Source: JAGVYF01 sp041650315 (lineage in GTDB: Archaea > Nanobdellota > Nanobdellia > Woesearchaeales > JAGVYF01). Taken from it: a stretch of 64,000 bases of DNA. A program made the position numbers and the translations under genes. Positions 39,701-54,700 of the stretch are shown one piece after another; positions within the stretch are counted from its first letter, which is position 1; the number at the start of each line of letters is the position of its first letter. The stretch spans positions 27,233-91,232 of the forward strand of contig JBAZLJ010000003.1 in NCBI GenBank assembly GCA_041650315.1. Reading direction: 5' to 3'. The notes beneath the pieces were generated by a model that did not search any database, was not told where the DNA came from, and saw only the letters and a program-made list of their open reading frames with translations.

Positions 39701-42700
39701 GACAACTAGCGTACCTAAACCTTCATTGCCATTTACAATTTCGTTCTGGGTCAATCCATCAACTTCAACGCCAATCGGCATATTCGATTCTGCGCCGAGC
39801 ACTGCGAATGTCATCCGAAATTATGATGCTGGAGAAGTTGAATGGTGGAACAGTTGTCCTCAAGCAGTATTAGGCGCAACAGCTAATGCTTGGAACCATT
39901 ATACATTCACATTCTCGCATGACGGAACTAACAGGATAATTTCATGGTACAAGAATGGCATTGCTCAAGCGAATAGCACTTGTATAGGATCCACAACTTT
40001 CGAATGGACCACTTTCAGGATAGGTGACTTCAATTCAGGCGAGGGAAGGTTCAAAGGCAGATTGGATGACTTTATGATTTTGAATAGATCAGTTACACCA
40101 TTCGATGCACAGATGATATATTCATCAACATTGAGCAAGCACAATTCAGCGCAGTGGTACTTCTACGCGAATCAGACTAAGAACGCGACAACCGGATTAG
40201 ACGCAGGAACATACAATTATTACAGCAGCGCCAAAGATACAACAGGAAATGAGAACAGCACAGAGATAAGAACAATAAATATTTCATTAATTGGAGACAC
40301 AACTTCCCCTGGATTGACTCTCAATTATCCTACAGGTACAATCGCTGATGTAACTCCAGTAATAAATATTTCATTGAGTGAGTTAGGCACAATCTGGTAT
40401 AATATAAACAACGGCACAAACATTACAATATGCACAAACTGCAATTCAACATCATCAAGATTCGCATTAGTGTCAGAAGGAGTGTCTACAATATACGTCT
40501 TCGCGAGTGATTTATCCGGCAACGTGAATAGCACTTCCAGAACATTCACAGTCAATATGAACAACTATTTCTATGATTCATTTGAGGACAATTCTAGCAT
40601 TAATGCGATACAGGCCGCAACATGGCAATCAGGAAATGTAAGCTATTCCAGTTCATCAGGCGGCAATGTCGCATTGAATAAGCCATATACCATTTCACAA
40701 AACAGTCCCTCTGAATCATACCCTGACACTGGTGGAATCCAGTTGACCAATGGCCTAATTAGGGAAGAGTTATATGGAACTACAGAAGCGACAGTGGGTT
40801 GGCTAGGTGCTCCTATAATAGTCATCAATCTGACATCAACCTATATGGTAAATCAAGTATGGGTCTATGCTGGTGGAGGGGGCGCTGGCGGCATCAATGC
40901 GCCAACATCATTAACCGTTGACGGATCTATTGATGGAGTATCTTATACCAATATAGGAACAAATAATAGTATTGCGAACGTCGAGCAATGGATACTTGTT
41001 CCTTTAACTCCTACGAACGCAAATTTCGTGAAAATAAGCATAGGTATAAGTGGATGGCTTATGCTTGGCGAAATAAATGTAACTACAATAGGTTTCGGCA
41101 ACTTCACATCACAGCCAATCAATTTCACATCGAATATAACATACATATCGAACGTTTCATGGAATACAGATAATGTTGCCGCTGGAGACAACGTAAGTTT
41201 AGATATAAGCGCGGACGGCGGCAATAATTGGTACACAGCAGAAAACGGAAAATATTTAGACCAGAGTTTCACCGGTGCGAACAATTCATTGGTGTACAGA
41301 GCCATGTTCACAGTTGGATCAGCTAAGACTATTTCATTGCTTGATTTGAACATCACTTTATCAGATCAAGCGCCACCAGACACAACTCCGCCAGTATTAT
41401 CATTCGCAGCACCAACCTACGTGAATGCATCATCTACACAGAATACAAGCATCCAAGTAAACATCAGTATAGTAGAATCGCAATTAAGTCAGTTCATCTA
41501 CAACTGGAACAATACTAATTACACAATCTACAATGATAGTTTAGTGTTAATGATGAACTTCGATAACAGAAGCGAACTAGGCGAAAATTCAACGAGGATA
41601 ACTGATTTGGCATTAGGCATAAATAACGCAACCATTTACGGCGCAGCATTCCATAATGTAAGTGGCAAATATGGTTCAGCATTGCAATTTAATGCGGGTA
41701 GTGGAGTTTATGTTAGTGCAGGTAACTCACCTAGCTTAAATTTCACAACTTCAAGCAAATTCACTATAGGATTATGGATATATGCAAAATCTTCTTCTCA
41801 ATATACTTCAGTATTGACTAAATCTAGCGAGAGCATTGCAAAAGGATATAATATTGGATTTGATAATACTGGCAAGTTAAGGTTTATTACAGATTTATCA
41901 TATTCAGTATTAACGAGTAATATTTGGAATTTGAATTCATGGCAATATTACACAGTTGCCTATAATGGAAATAATGATATTAAGGTATATGTGAATGGTG
42001 CTCAGGATAATACTGGCACAGTTACTGCGTTGACTTCAGACAATGATAATTTAGTATTGGGTAGATTGTATTCAGTTCAAACGGGATATGAATTTAATGG
42101 GATGATTGATGAACTGCAAATCTGGAACAGGACTTTATCCGCCACAGAAATTTCACAATTATACATGTCCAACTTAATGAAATTCAATAGCACGCAGTGG
42201 TACTTCTACGCTAACCAGACTAAGAATGCGACAACCGGACTGGATCCGGGTACATACACTTATTACGCGAGCGCTAAAGGCGCGTCAGGAAACGAGAACA
42301 GTACTGAAATCAGAACAATAAACATAACAGGAACTGCCTTAGATTTAATTGCTCCAACTGTAACAAACCTAATTAACTACACCAACGATAGATTGACATA
42401 TACATTCAGTGCGAACAGCACCGAAAGCAGTAATTGCACACTTTACGGCAACTGGACTGGCTCCTGGCAGAAGAATGAAACTAAGTGGGACGTCACAGCG
42501 AATACAGCATTCAACTTCACAGCATTCACATTGAATGTAAGTAAACAAAATTACAAATGGGCGGTCAATTGTACGGACGCTAGCAACAACACCGGCTGGT
42601 CAAGCAATATATCATTCACTACAAAAGACTTCACTGTGCCAAATATGAATGTAATCAATATCACCGACCCAACCAACGCAATAATCAATGCGACACAGCC

Positions 42701-45700
42701 AGTCTATCCTGGCGAGAACGCAACGTTCCGTGTGAACATTACAAGCGATACTGCAGTGGATAAAGTATGGATAGTCATCTGGCAGACAATCGCGGATGCC
42801 GGCAATGTATTATGGCAAGGATTCCTAACTCTACTCTCAGGTACAACTCTAAATGGTATATGGTCAGTAGGAGTACCAATCAACGGCTCATTCAGTCCAG
42901 TCACTAACTACACAATCTACGTAAATGATACTGAAGGGAATATAGCGAATCTGTCCAACAACTTCAGCGCAGATGTATTAGCTTCAACAGTGGATTCATT
43001 AAGGAACTTCACAAACGACAGGCAGACATACACATTCTCAGCGAATAGTTCCGAAACCGGAACATGTACATTAATGAGCAACTTCTCAGGCAGTTGGTCA
43101 AAGAACCAAACCAAGAGCGTAACAGCGAACGCATTGTTCAACTTCACCAGCATAACCTTCGACGGCAATATCTATTCATATTCATGGACAGTCAACTGCT
43201 CAGATGCAGGCACTAATTCAGCATACGCTGCGACAAACGTGACATTCACGACAAGAGACGCATTGCCGCCAGTATTGCAATTCGTGAATCCAACATACGC
43301 AAACGGCACATCCACTGGCAACACCAGCATACAAGTGAACATTAGTATACAAGAAGAGCAGTTAAAAGAATTTATTTACAACTGGAACGGCACAAATTAC
43401 ACATTCTACAATGACAGTTTAGTTTTGATGTACAACTTCGACAATAAGAGCGATTTAGGTGAGAATTCAACTTATGTTGTAGATGGTTCAAGAAATAGCT
43501 ATGACGGAGATATAGTAGGTGCTACTTTTGTTCCGGGAAAATATGGCGGAGCATATCATGTAGATGGTAATGATTATATCAAGACCAAATCCAATTTGCA
43601 TTTAGGCGGTTCAGAAATAACAATTTCATATTGGTTTAATGGTACGAATTTGCAGTCTGGAGTGAGACAACAACCAGAACCATCATCATTTATTGTTGTA
43701 GGATACGATTCTAATAGGCATATTCTATCTAATAGCGGGTATGTAACTGGGATTTCGATAGATGGAAATGGCGGGAATACCGCCATAAATGGCGCAAGGC
43801 ACTTTATTTTGATGACCTGGAAACAGAATACTAGTAATGGCTTCAAAAGCTATTTTGATGGTAGATTAGTAGCGCAAACCGATAGCACTAATACATCTAT
43901 ACCTGATCTTAATACTCCAGTATACGTTGGGAGCTGGGCAGGCACTTCAGAATTTTCTAATGGCACATTCGATGAGATCCGCATATGGAATAGGAGTCTT
44001 TCTGAAGAGGAGATACAAGTATTGTACATGTCCAATCTCCAGAGATACAACAGCACGCAGTGGTACTTCTATGTCAATCAATCCAAGAACGCAACAATCG
44101 GATTAGATGTAGGAACATACACATATTACGGAAGCGCTAAAGACAATGCAGGAAACGAGAACAGCACCGGAGTAAGAAGCATAACAAGATATTCCCCTAA
44201 CGCAATTTACACAACATTCAGCGGCGCTACAACCGATTTCAATACGCAGCCTAACATAAACAGCGTAGCAAATGCGACAATTGAGAACACCACATATGGT
44301 AAACTAAAATGGAACAATTCAATTAATGCTCAGCAAGCTAATTTCGATCAGAACGTAATCATCGGCAACAAATTCTTGTTCGTCAATTCAAGCGTATTGG
44401 ATCAATCCATGAACTCCTCCGCCACAATCATAATCTACGGCGTAGATTGCAGAGTTGACAAAGTGATATACTATTCAGCATTAAAGAGCACAAGGAACAC
44501 TATAATCTCAGAGAATACAATCTGTCCATCCAACATCTGTACAGATTATATTTGCCAAGGAACCAATATGACAATCAACGTTAGCCACTTCTCTGGCTTC
44601 GCGGCAGGCGCCAACGCAAATCTTACAACAACAAATAACGCACCAAAGAATGCAGGTCAGTTGGTTACATTCAATGCGACATACATAAACAGCACATCCG
44701 CAGCATTCATCACAGGCGCGTCATGTAACATCACATACTCAGACAACTGGTCAGCGATATACATAATGACTGAATTGTCAAACGTATACCAATACAACAG
44801 GACATTCACAGATGCGATTTCATACACCCATAATATCACATGCGAGAAGCAAGGATTCAGCGGGTTGACAGCGAATGATACATTCACAATACAAGAATCA
44901 GAAGCTCCAATACTTACATACACTTTAGCTCCAGCGAACGGAACATCAACAGCAAATACTTCAATTGAGTTCAATCTATCAATCATAGAAGCGAACTTGA
45001 AAGAATTCGCATGGAACTGGAACGGAACCAATTTCACATTCTACAATGACAGTTTAGTATTGAAGTACAACTTCGATGCCATAGCAGACCTAGGAGAGAA
45101 CTCGACAAGAATTGTAGACTTAAGCCAATCCAACATAACTGCGACAACAACAGGTAATGCTAATGTAGGCATGCAAGGAGTTTATGGAAAAGGATTGAGC
45201 ATCGGCGGGACAACAAATGATTACGCTGATCTTGGCGACGCGCTTCCAGGTCTTGCACTTCCGTTATCTTTCTCAGTGTGGGTCTATAAGAACGAATCAG
45301 TATGGTCAAATGTATTCATTCTTGACGATTCGGCAACGACTTATTACGGATTCTGGTTGCACATCAGCGACGGCAATGTTCTAGACATGGGTTATGGTGA
45401 CGGAACCGGCGGAACAATAAATGATAGGAGAAGCTTAAGCAGTTCTGTCGCTATCTCTCTCAATAGCTGGCATCATATAGTCGGTGTGATAAGAGGCGCG
45501 ACAGATATGTCTATCTATATTGATGGTGTTCCTGCAAGCGGTACATATGGCGGATCCGGCGGAGCTATGGTCAGGAGCACTGGAAACGCGAGAATTGGTC
45601 ATTTCACATACCTATCAAGATACTGGAAAGGCGGCATTGATGAATTGATGATCTGGAACAGAAGCTTGTCAGCGAATGAAGCCAGCCAGCTGTATATGTC

Positions 45701-48700
45701 CAATCTTCAGAAATACAACAGCACGCAGTGGTACTTCTATGCTAACGAATCAAACCTAACTGCAGGCACATACACATATTCTGCCAGCGCAAATGACTTA
45801 TACAGTAACGCGAATTCGACAGATACAAGATACTTGACAATCTTAGACAGCACAGCTCCAATAGTTACAAATCTTATTAATTACACAACAAACAGACTGA
45901 CATACACATTCTCAGCGAATAGCACTGAGAACAGCAACTGCACATTGTACGGCAACTGGACGGGCGTGTGGGAGAAGAATGAGACTAAGAACGACATATC
46001 AGCAAATATATTATTCAACTTCACAGCAATCACATTGAATGTAAGCAAGCAGAATTACCTATGGACAGTCAACTGCACAGATGCGACAGGCAATGTGGGT
46101 TGGGCTACTAACATATCATTCACAACTAAAGACTTCATAAGCCCGAATATGTCATTAATAAACATCACTGAGATAAGCAGCCAAGTCACAGCAACCAATC
46201 CAGTTGAGCTAGGCAACAACGCCACATTCTATGTCAATGTAACGAGTGACACTCCTGTGGACAGGGTATGGATAGTCATCTGGCAAACGATAGCAGATGC
46301 CGGCAATATACTCTGGCAAGGATTTTTGAGCTTAATTTCGGGCACAACAAGTCAAGGCGTATGGTCAATCGGCGTAAATGTAAATGACACTTATGGAAGG
46401 AACGTTAATTACACAATCTATGTCAATGACACTGAAGGCAATTTAATAAATATGTCTGGCAATTTCACAACTAACAGACAACTATTCTATAGCAATAATA
46501 TAACCAACTTCACAAGTATACAATACTTAGAGTCAGGCATATTCAACCTCAGCTGGTACGACAACGAATCATTATCAGGTTACATCTTCTCGACAAACGC
46601 ATCCGGCGCTTGGATAAACAACAGTTGGACCAGCATGACTGGCACAGTAAACGTATCAAGCGCAACAGCATTAATCAACGTAACATCCGGAACGATTGGC
46701 TGGCGTTATTACGCGAATGATTCGGACAACTTCTGGAATGCATCACAGATATTCACATTTACTCTCATAGACATAACCGCGCCTACAATAACCACTCAAA
46801 GAAATTACACCAACAACAGATTGACATACATATTCAGCGCAAACATAAGCGAATCAGGCACATGTACATTGTACGGCAACTGGTCAAACAATTGGGAGAA
46901 AAACGAAACCAAATCAGTTAGTTCAGGACTGTTCAACTTCACCAGTATCACATTCACTAATGAAGGATTCAATTATGTATGGGGCGTCAACTGCTCAGAC
47001 AGCAGTCAGAACAGCGTATATGGAGAGAACGTAACATTCACAACTGCAGATACTAAACCGCCAGTATTATCATTCGTAAACCCAACATACGCCAACGGCA
47101 CAGTCACAGGCAACAACAGCATACAAGTCAATATTAGCATTACAGAAACAAGTCTGCAGCAATTCATCTACAACTGGAACAGCACCAACTATACCATTTA
47201 TGATAAATCATTGATTGTGATGTATAATTTCGAGAATATCTCAGAATTAGGCGAGAATAGCACGAAAGTTGTGGACATGGGCATGTCTTCACAGGATGCG
47301 ACCGTGTTTGGAGATGCATTGTGGACTTCCTCCGGGAAGCATAAAGGGGCATATCAGTTTGATAGAGTCAATGATTATATGACTATCCCGGATTCACCTT
47401 CATTGAGTATGTCGTCTAACATTACCATCTCTTATTGGGTTAAGAGAAAAGCCAATCAATGCAGTGTAGCTTTCTGCGGCCTTGTATGGAAAGGCAACAT
47501 TGCCATAAGTACACAGCAAAGCTATGGATTCTTCTTCTCAGGAGATGCAATCGTATGGAGAGTTTCAAGTTCAGCAGGCGCAATGATTGGCGCTGATACT
47601 CCAGTGATTCCAGTTGACGAATGGGTGCACATAGTTGGAACTTACAATGGAACTATGACCAGCGCATATTATAATGGTGTATTATCAGAAAACACTTCGA
47701 CTACAATAACCATGCAGGATACGGCATATCCAGTGTTTATAGGAGCGAGTTCGACAGGCGCTTCTCCTTATTCGTATTTCAACGGATCAATAGATGAAGT
47801 TATGATATGGAACAGGAGTTTATCCGCGGAAGAGATAAGCCAATTGTACATGTCGGACTTGCAGAAATATAATAGCACTCAGTGGTATTATTATGTAAAC
47901 GAATCAGGCTTATCATCTGGAACATACTCTTATTATGGCTCAGCGAAAGACATAAGCAATAACGAAAACAGTACAGAAACAAGATATGTAACAATAGCAC
48001 TCCCAGATTCAACACCTCCAACAATCAGTAATCAAGTTAATTATACGAATAACAGAATCACATACATATTCTCAGCCAATAGCTCAGAAACAGGCACATG
48101 TACATTATACGGCAACTGGACTGGCAGTTGGCAAAAGAATGAGACTAAAGCAGTGACTGCTACAATACAATTCAATTTCACAAGCATAACATTCACAGAT
48201 AGAAACACAGCTTACCTATGGTCGATTAATTGCAGCGACACGTCCGGAAACATGGATTTCGCATTAGTGAATATCACATTCACGACCTCGTCTATCCCGA
48301 AACCCGCAGTATCATTCGTATCTCCGACCCCATCGAATGCGACCCAATCGACAATCAACTATGTCACAGTGAATTCATCAATCGTAGAATCCAATCTGAA
48401 TAGCACTGTCTGGAACTGGAACGGGCTGAATACTGTGGCCTATAATGACAGTCTGGTGTTGATGCTGAATCTAGATAACAATTCAGCTATTGGAGAAAAT
48501 GCTACAAAAGTAGTTGATGTGAGTAGATTAAGAAATAATGGTACAGTTTATGGCGCACTATTCAATTCGACTGGCAAATATGGAGGAGCGTACGAATTCA
48601 ACGGCACAAGTTCGATACAGTTCAATGATCCGTACAATTATTACCCGATGACTGTATCGCTCTGGGTCAAGCCTAACGATGTGATACATAATCAAGGCTT

Positions 48701-51700
48701 GATCGGGAACTACCAAGGATTCTCATATAACGGATGGGAGATCTATTTCTATCAGAATAACGGCGTCATCTGCGTATATTATTACAATTCATTCACGAAT
48801 CGCGCGGCACCATGCGCGAACACTGCGGCAGGCAAAGCTACTGCGGGTGTATGGCAGCAGATATCATTCACAGTAGATAGTTCCGGTGTGGATATATTCA
48901 AGAATGGTGAGCAGGTACCAACAAGCACTTCGACTTGGGGCGGAACTCCGAGCATTTCTACCACAACGAATAATCTGGAATTAGGCAGGTATGGTGGATC
49001 ATGGACAGCAAGCAAATACAACGGTTCGATGGATGAAGTCCGTATATGGAACAGGGTTCTCTCTGCTAACGAGATCAGGGGATTATATGTCTCAAATCTG
49101 GAGAGATTCAACAGCACCCAATGGTACTTCACCGCCAATGAAAGCAATCTGACGATGGGAACCACTTACAATTATAGCGTATCTGCCGCCAACAGCATCG
49201 GCGACCAGAATACAACAGAGAAGAGGTTCTATACATATCTGGATGAGATCATCCCAGTATTGAGCAATCAGAGGAACTTCACTAACGACAGACTGGTATA
49301 CAGATTCTCTGCGCAATTGTCAGAGGCAGGCACATGCACATTGTACGGCAACTGGACTGGCACTTGGCAGAAAAACGAAACGAAGTCAGTGTCATCAGCA
49401 GCATTCAACTTCACAGCAATTACATTCTCAGGAGATGCATCAAATTATATTTGGGGAATCAACTGCACAGACGCTAGCCAGAACGCAGTGAACGGAACAA
49501 ATGTAACATTCACAGTTCAAGACACATATCCTTACTGGTCTAATAACATAACCAACTTCACCACAATAGCGAGCAATGATCAAGGTATGTTCAACGTCAG
49601 CTGGTCAGATATCAAAGGTCTCTCAGGTTTCATCTTCAGCACTAACGCAACGGGTACATGGGCAAATAGCAGCTGGACAAGCATGACTGGAACAAGCAAT
49701 GTATCAAGCAACATAAGCATAGTCACCGGCACTGAGCTAACAGTAATCGGATGGAGATTCTACGCAAACGACACAAGCAACCAATGGAACGCCACAAGCA
49801 TATTCACATTCACAATCACAGACACTCAAGCTCCAATTATAAATGTGACAAACATCACAACTAGCTATCCTATCTACACAAATAATACCATAAACTGCTC
49901 AGCTAAAGCATTAGATAATTCACCAAGCACGCAAATCTCATTCACATGGTTCGTTAACAACACAGCATACGGCGGAGCGAATGCGACAGTCACATGCAAT
50001 AATAACACAATATGTTACACATCAACGGCTCTTCCAGCATCAGCATCAAGCAAACATGACATAATCACATGCGCCGCGAGATCATTCGATGGAATTTCAT
50101 ACAGCGCTTGGACTAACTCGACAACCCTAGAAATCAATAACAGCAATCCTAGCGCGGCGACAATCGCAACACAGACTTGGACAAAGAATACTAATCTCTC
50201 ATTGAATCTAGAATCATACTTCACAGACATAGATGCAGACAATCTAAGCTTCAAGTCAGAAGGCGTACTAAATATCACAGTAATTATCAACAATCAGACT
50301 GATACTGCATTGTTAGTACCAGAAACAGACTTCTCAGGAACAAACTACATAACATTCACAGCCTATGACGGCGATAACGGAATAGCAGTAAGCAACAACG
50401 TTACTCTAAGATTGAACAACGCACCAACTTCGACAGCCATACCTAACTGGACTTGGCCTGAAGACACAGTCAATAATTCATTGAACCTCAGCGTATACTT
50501 CACAGATTCAGACGGCGACAATCTCACTTACACCTATTCATCAACAAGAAATATTACAGTATCATTGAGCAACGCGACAGGAATAGTTACATTCACTCCA
50601 GAAACGAACTTCTTTGGCGTGAATTACATCACATTCACAGCATACGATGTGTACAGAGAGAATGCAACAAGCAACAATGTAACATTAAATATTACTTCAG
50701 TAGATGATGCAGTTACAATTTACAATTCATATACTTCTCCAAGTTCGCCTGATGAATTAGACTTAATCACATTATTTGTCAATTTATCAAATCCAGATTC
50801 ATTAGTAACATGTAATATTTCAGGAAATGTTTCAGCAATAAACACAACAATAGTAACAACGAACACGAATCAGAAATTATCATATTATTTAGGCGTCTTA
50901 ACTCCGGGCACATACACTTACAACATCACATGTAATAGCTCAACAGGAAATGATACATTGGACAGTCAGTCATTCATAGTAGCAGACTTGACAAATCCTG
51001 ACTTAACGGCATATAGCTCCAGCATTTCATTCTCGAATTCAACACCAAATATGAATCAAATAATTAACATAACCTTGAACGTAAGCAATACTGGAGAGAC
51101 TAACTCAACAGCATTCAACGTATCATGGTACGATAATGATGTGTTGTTCAACATCACAAGAATCCAAGTAGCTCCTGCAAGTGGAATAGTCCAGACATCA
51201 TTGATGAAAGCATTTGATTCAGAGAAACGCCATTACGTGAAATTCATAATCGATTCAGGCTCAGAAGTAACTGAAACAGATGAAACCAACAACCAAATCA
51301 CAAGCTCATTGCAGGTAGGTACTGCGAACATCACCATGGGAATCGCAGCGAACGCGTCATTGTCCGTATCATCAATAACTCCAAGCACGAGCTTGACAGT
51401 CTCAGGTTATCCAGTATACACTAGCGATAATTCCGAAGTACAAGGAGCATTAGTCACAATAGTGATAGAAGAGACAGGCAGCACATATACAACATACACC
51501 AACTCAGTTGGCTATTTCACTAAATCAATAACATCCCCTGACACTGACGGCACATATCATGTAGCAGTCACAGTGACAGATTACACGTACAACGGCATAG
51601 ACAATGAAACATTGACTGTAGCTAGCGATACAAACGTAAGGATACACTGGCCATGGGATGTTGGTTATACCGGCACATTACTGAATGGCGAGACTATACA

Positions 51701-54700
51701 AGTCTACGCGAATGTTGAGAATACTGGTCAAGTTGATGTAATAGACGTTCCAGTTGATCTTTATTATGATACAACTTTAGTAGCTAGCACGACAGTCAGT
51801 ATCTCCGCAGGCGGCTCTGCAACAACTAGCAGCTTCCCATACACTTTAGCAGCGAGCGGAGCTCACACATTGTATGGTTACGCAGATCCGCACAATGTTT
51901 TAGCAGAAACTTCAGAAGCTGATAACAATAATTCTAATGCGATAACAATCTACAACACAGATACCGATGTATATGTGAACGATATCGTAGCGGGAACCTC
52001 TGATGGAGAACTGAAATATACCGGCAGGAATTATACTCTAACAGCTTATCTATACAATTCCGGCGGGATTAACGCGACAGATGTCCCAGTATACTTCTAT
52101 ATAAACGATGTATTGATAGGCACAGGCACTGCCGCTACAGTGGCGGGAATGGTAGCATCCACAGCGACAGTAACTTCATCCTTTGAATGGAACACCAGCT
52201 TGTATAACGGAACTTACACGTTCAAAGCCTCAGCAAATCCAAATCTAACAATAACAGAATCAGACTACACAGACAACAACAGGTCTGAATCGTACACAAT
52301 ATATAACACATCCAATCTAGTAGTGAACACATTAACCTTAAACGCAAGCGGCCCATATGTTGGAGACCAGGTCAACGTCACAATCAATTACAGCAACACT
52401 GGAGTATTGAACGCGACAAATGTAATGATTAATTTCACTGATGATACAATCACATTCAATTCTACAATCATACCAGTAATCGCTCCAGGAGAAAGCTTCA
52501 TCTATTCAACGATATGGATACCAACAGTAGCATCCGGCGCGACAACCACCAGACAGATAACTGCATACATAGATCCGAGTGATGCAATAACTGAAAGTTC
52601 AAACAGCGATAATACACAGCACACTCATGTATACACTTATTCGAACCAAGCTGATTTACTTCCAAGTAATAACTTCCATTATGAAATGGCTATAGACGGA
52701 ATCAATTACAAAGCGAATGCATTCATCTATGATCCTGTCGATGTGAATACGAATATAATGAACATAGGCGGCTTGAACGCAACAAATGTCATGACCTCTG
52801 TCTACAACATCTTGCCTTCAGGGCAGGAAGTATACATGTATAATTGGACTACCGATGTTCCTGGCCAAGGCACTTCAGTAGAAAATTCACAGACTTACAC
52901 ATTCACCACAGCAGGCACTAATTATGTTAAAGAATTCTCAGATTCGAATAATTCCTATTCAGAGATACTTGAATCTAACAACAATGGCACTCTTACATTC
53001 TCAGTCCGCTGGCCAGACTTGTACATCTATTCATCATACATCACGTACTCGGATGATACAGCTTACTTGAACCAGACATTCACAATCTATGCTGAAGTGC
53101 ATAACGATGATGCTAAACCTGCTTACAATGTAACTGTCTATTATTATGCGGCGGGAGCATACATTGGCAATTCAACAATTTCAACAGTACCTGCTTCAAG
53201 CTATGCGACAACATCATTTGATTGGAACTCTACAATAGGCATAGATTCAATTATGGAAGTAGCAGTCAATCCAATCTACGGCGCATATGAAGAATTCGAC
53301 AGCGACAATGCTGAATTGAACAACAACGCCACAAGAGGGTTGTATGTATACAATTGCGCAGAAGGATATTGCATACCGACAATTTCAATCACAACTCCAG
53401 CGTCAAGCTCAACATTATCCAATAGCACAACCATCAGTGTAGATGTGACTGACTTAGACAATACATTGAACGGCAACAATGTCACGTTCTATTATAATAA
53501 TGGCGACGGAGTATACCACCAGATCAATGCAACCAGCACAATCGCTTCAGGTACATTGCTAACGACTGCGGTCTATACGATTTACTGGAACACCATAGGA
53601 TTGGCTAGCGGATCTAGTTATAGTATCTTAGCAAATTTAACAGATGGCAACTATTCAGCATCATCAACAGTTTCCAGCTTGACATTGGTAGCAGCTACAA
53701 CTCCAAGCACGCCAACAACGACTCCATCTAGCGGTGGCGGCACAGGCACAGGCGGAGAAGGCGGACCTATAGAAGAACCAGTAATCCCTCCTGTAGTAAC
53801 ACCTCCAGCAGCAGGAGAACCTGAAACTCCAGTAGATGTAGTTGAAGGCGAAGCCGAAATCATTAACTTCCCTCCAGCAAATTCACAGTTCACTAATTTC
53901 GATTACTTAGTAGGCGCAACTCCAAAAAGCGATAAGAATTACACATTGAATCTAGGTTGGGTATGCGCAGGTCCAAGATACGCATTGTATAAGTGCGAAG
54001 ATTGGGACCCAGTGAACGGCGTATGCTTGAATGATAAAGAGAACTGGACAGTGTACAGATGGCTGCCTCCAGGACTGCATTACATAAATGTAACATTGGC
54101 ACCTAAAGATCCAGGTTTAGGTATTGGTCCGGCGCCTTATGCCGCATATTGCGGAGACGGTTATTGTGATGCAGGAGAGAATACTGGTAATTGTCCATTC
54201 GATTGCGGAGGAATAAGTCAAGAATCATTCTTCGATAGATTCTTCTCATTCTTCACAGGAAATGCAGTAGCAGTCACTGGCAACGCAGTGAAAACAGAAA
54301 CAAGTCAATGTGTAGAACGCTGGCAGTGCGGACTATGGACAAGATGGAATGAAACTGGATTGAGAACGAGGCAATGTGTAGATCTAGCACAGTGCGGAAC
54401 TGAAACAACTAAACCAGCGACAGAAGAGACTTGCCAATATATGGGACTTACAATCCAGGCTCCAGCTCCAGCATTCCAACCATTCGATTACATATTGATG
54501 CTATTGCTACTTCTGTTATTAATCACAGTGACTTATGGTGATTATCTCGCGCTAAGGAAATACGAGAATCTCAAGTATCAATATAGGACACTATTACTAG
54601 GTTTGATTGATCTAGTGATATCAATAGTATACAGAGCGCCAAAATCAATTATCATTGTAATACTCAATGCAGTCTTCTACGTCTTCAATGTAATAAGGTC

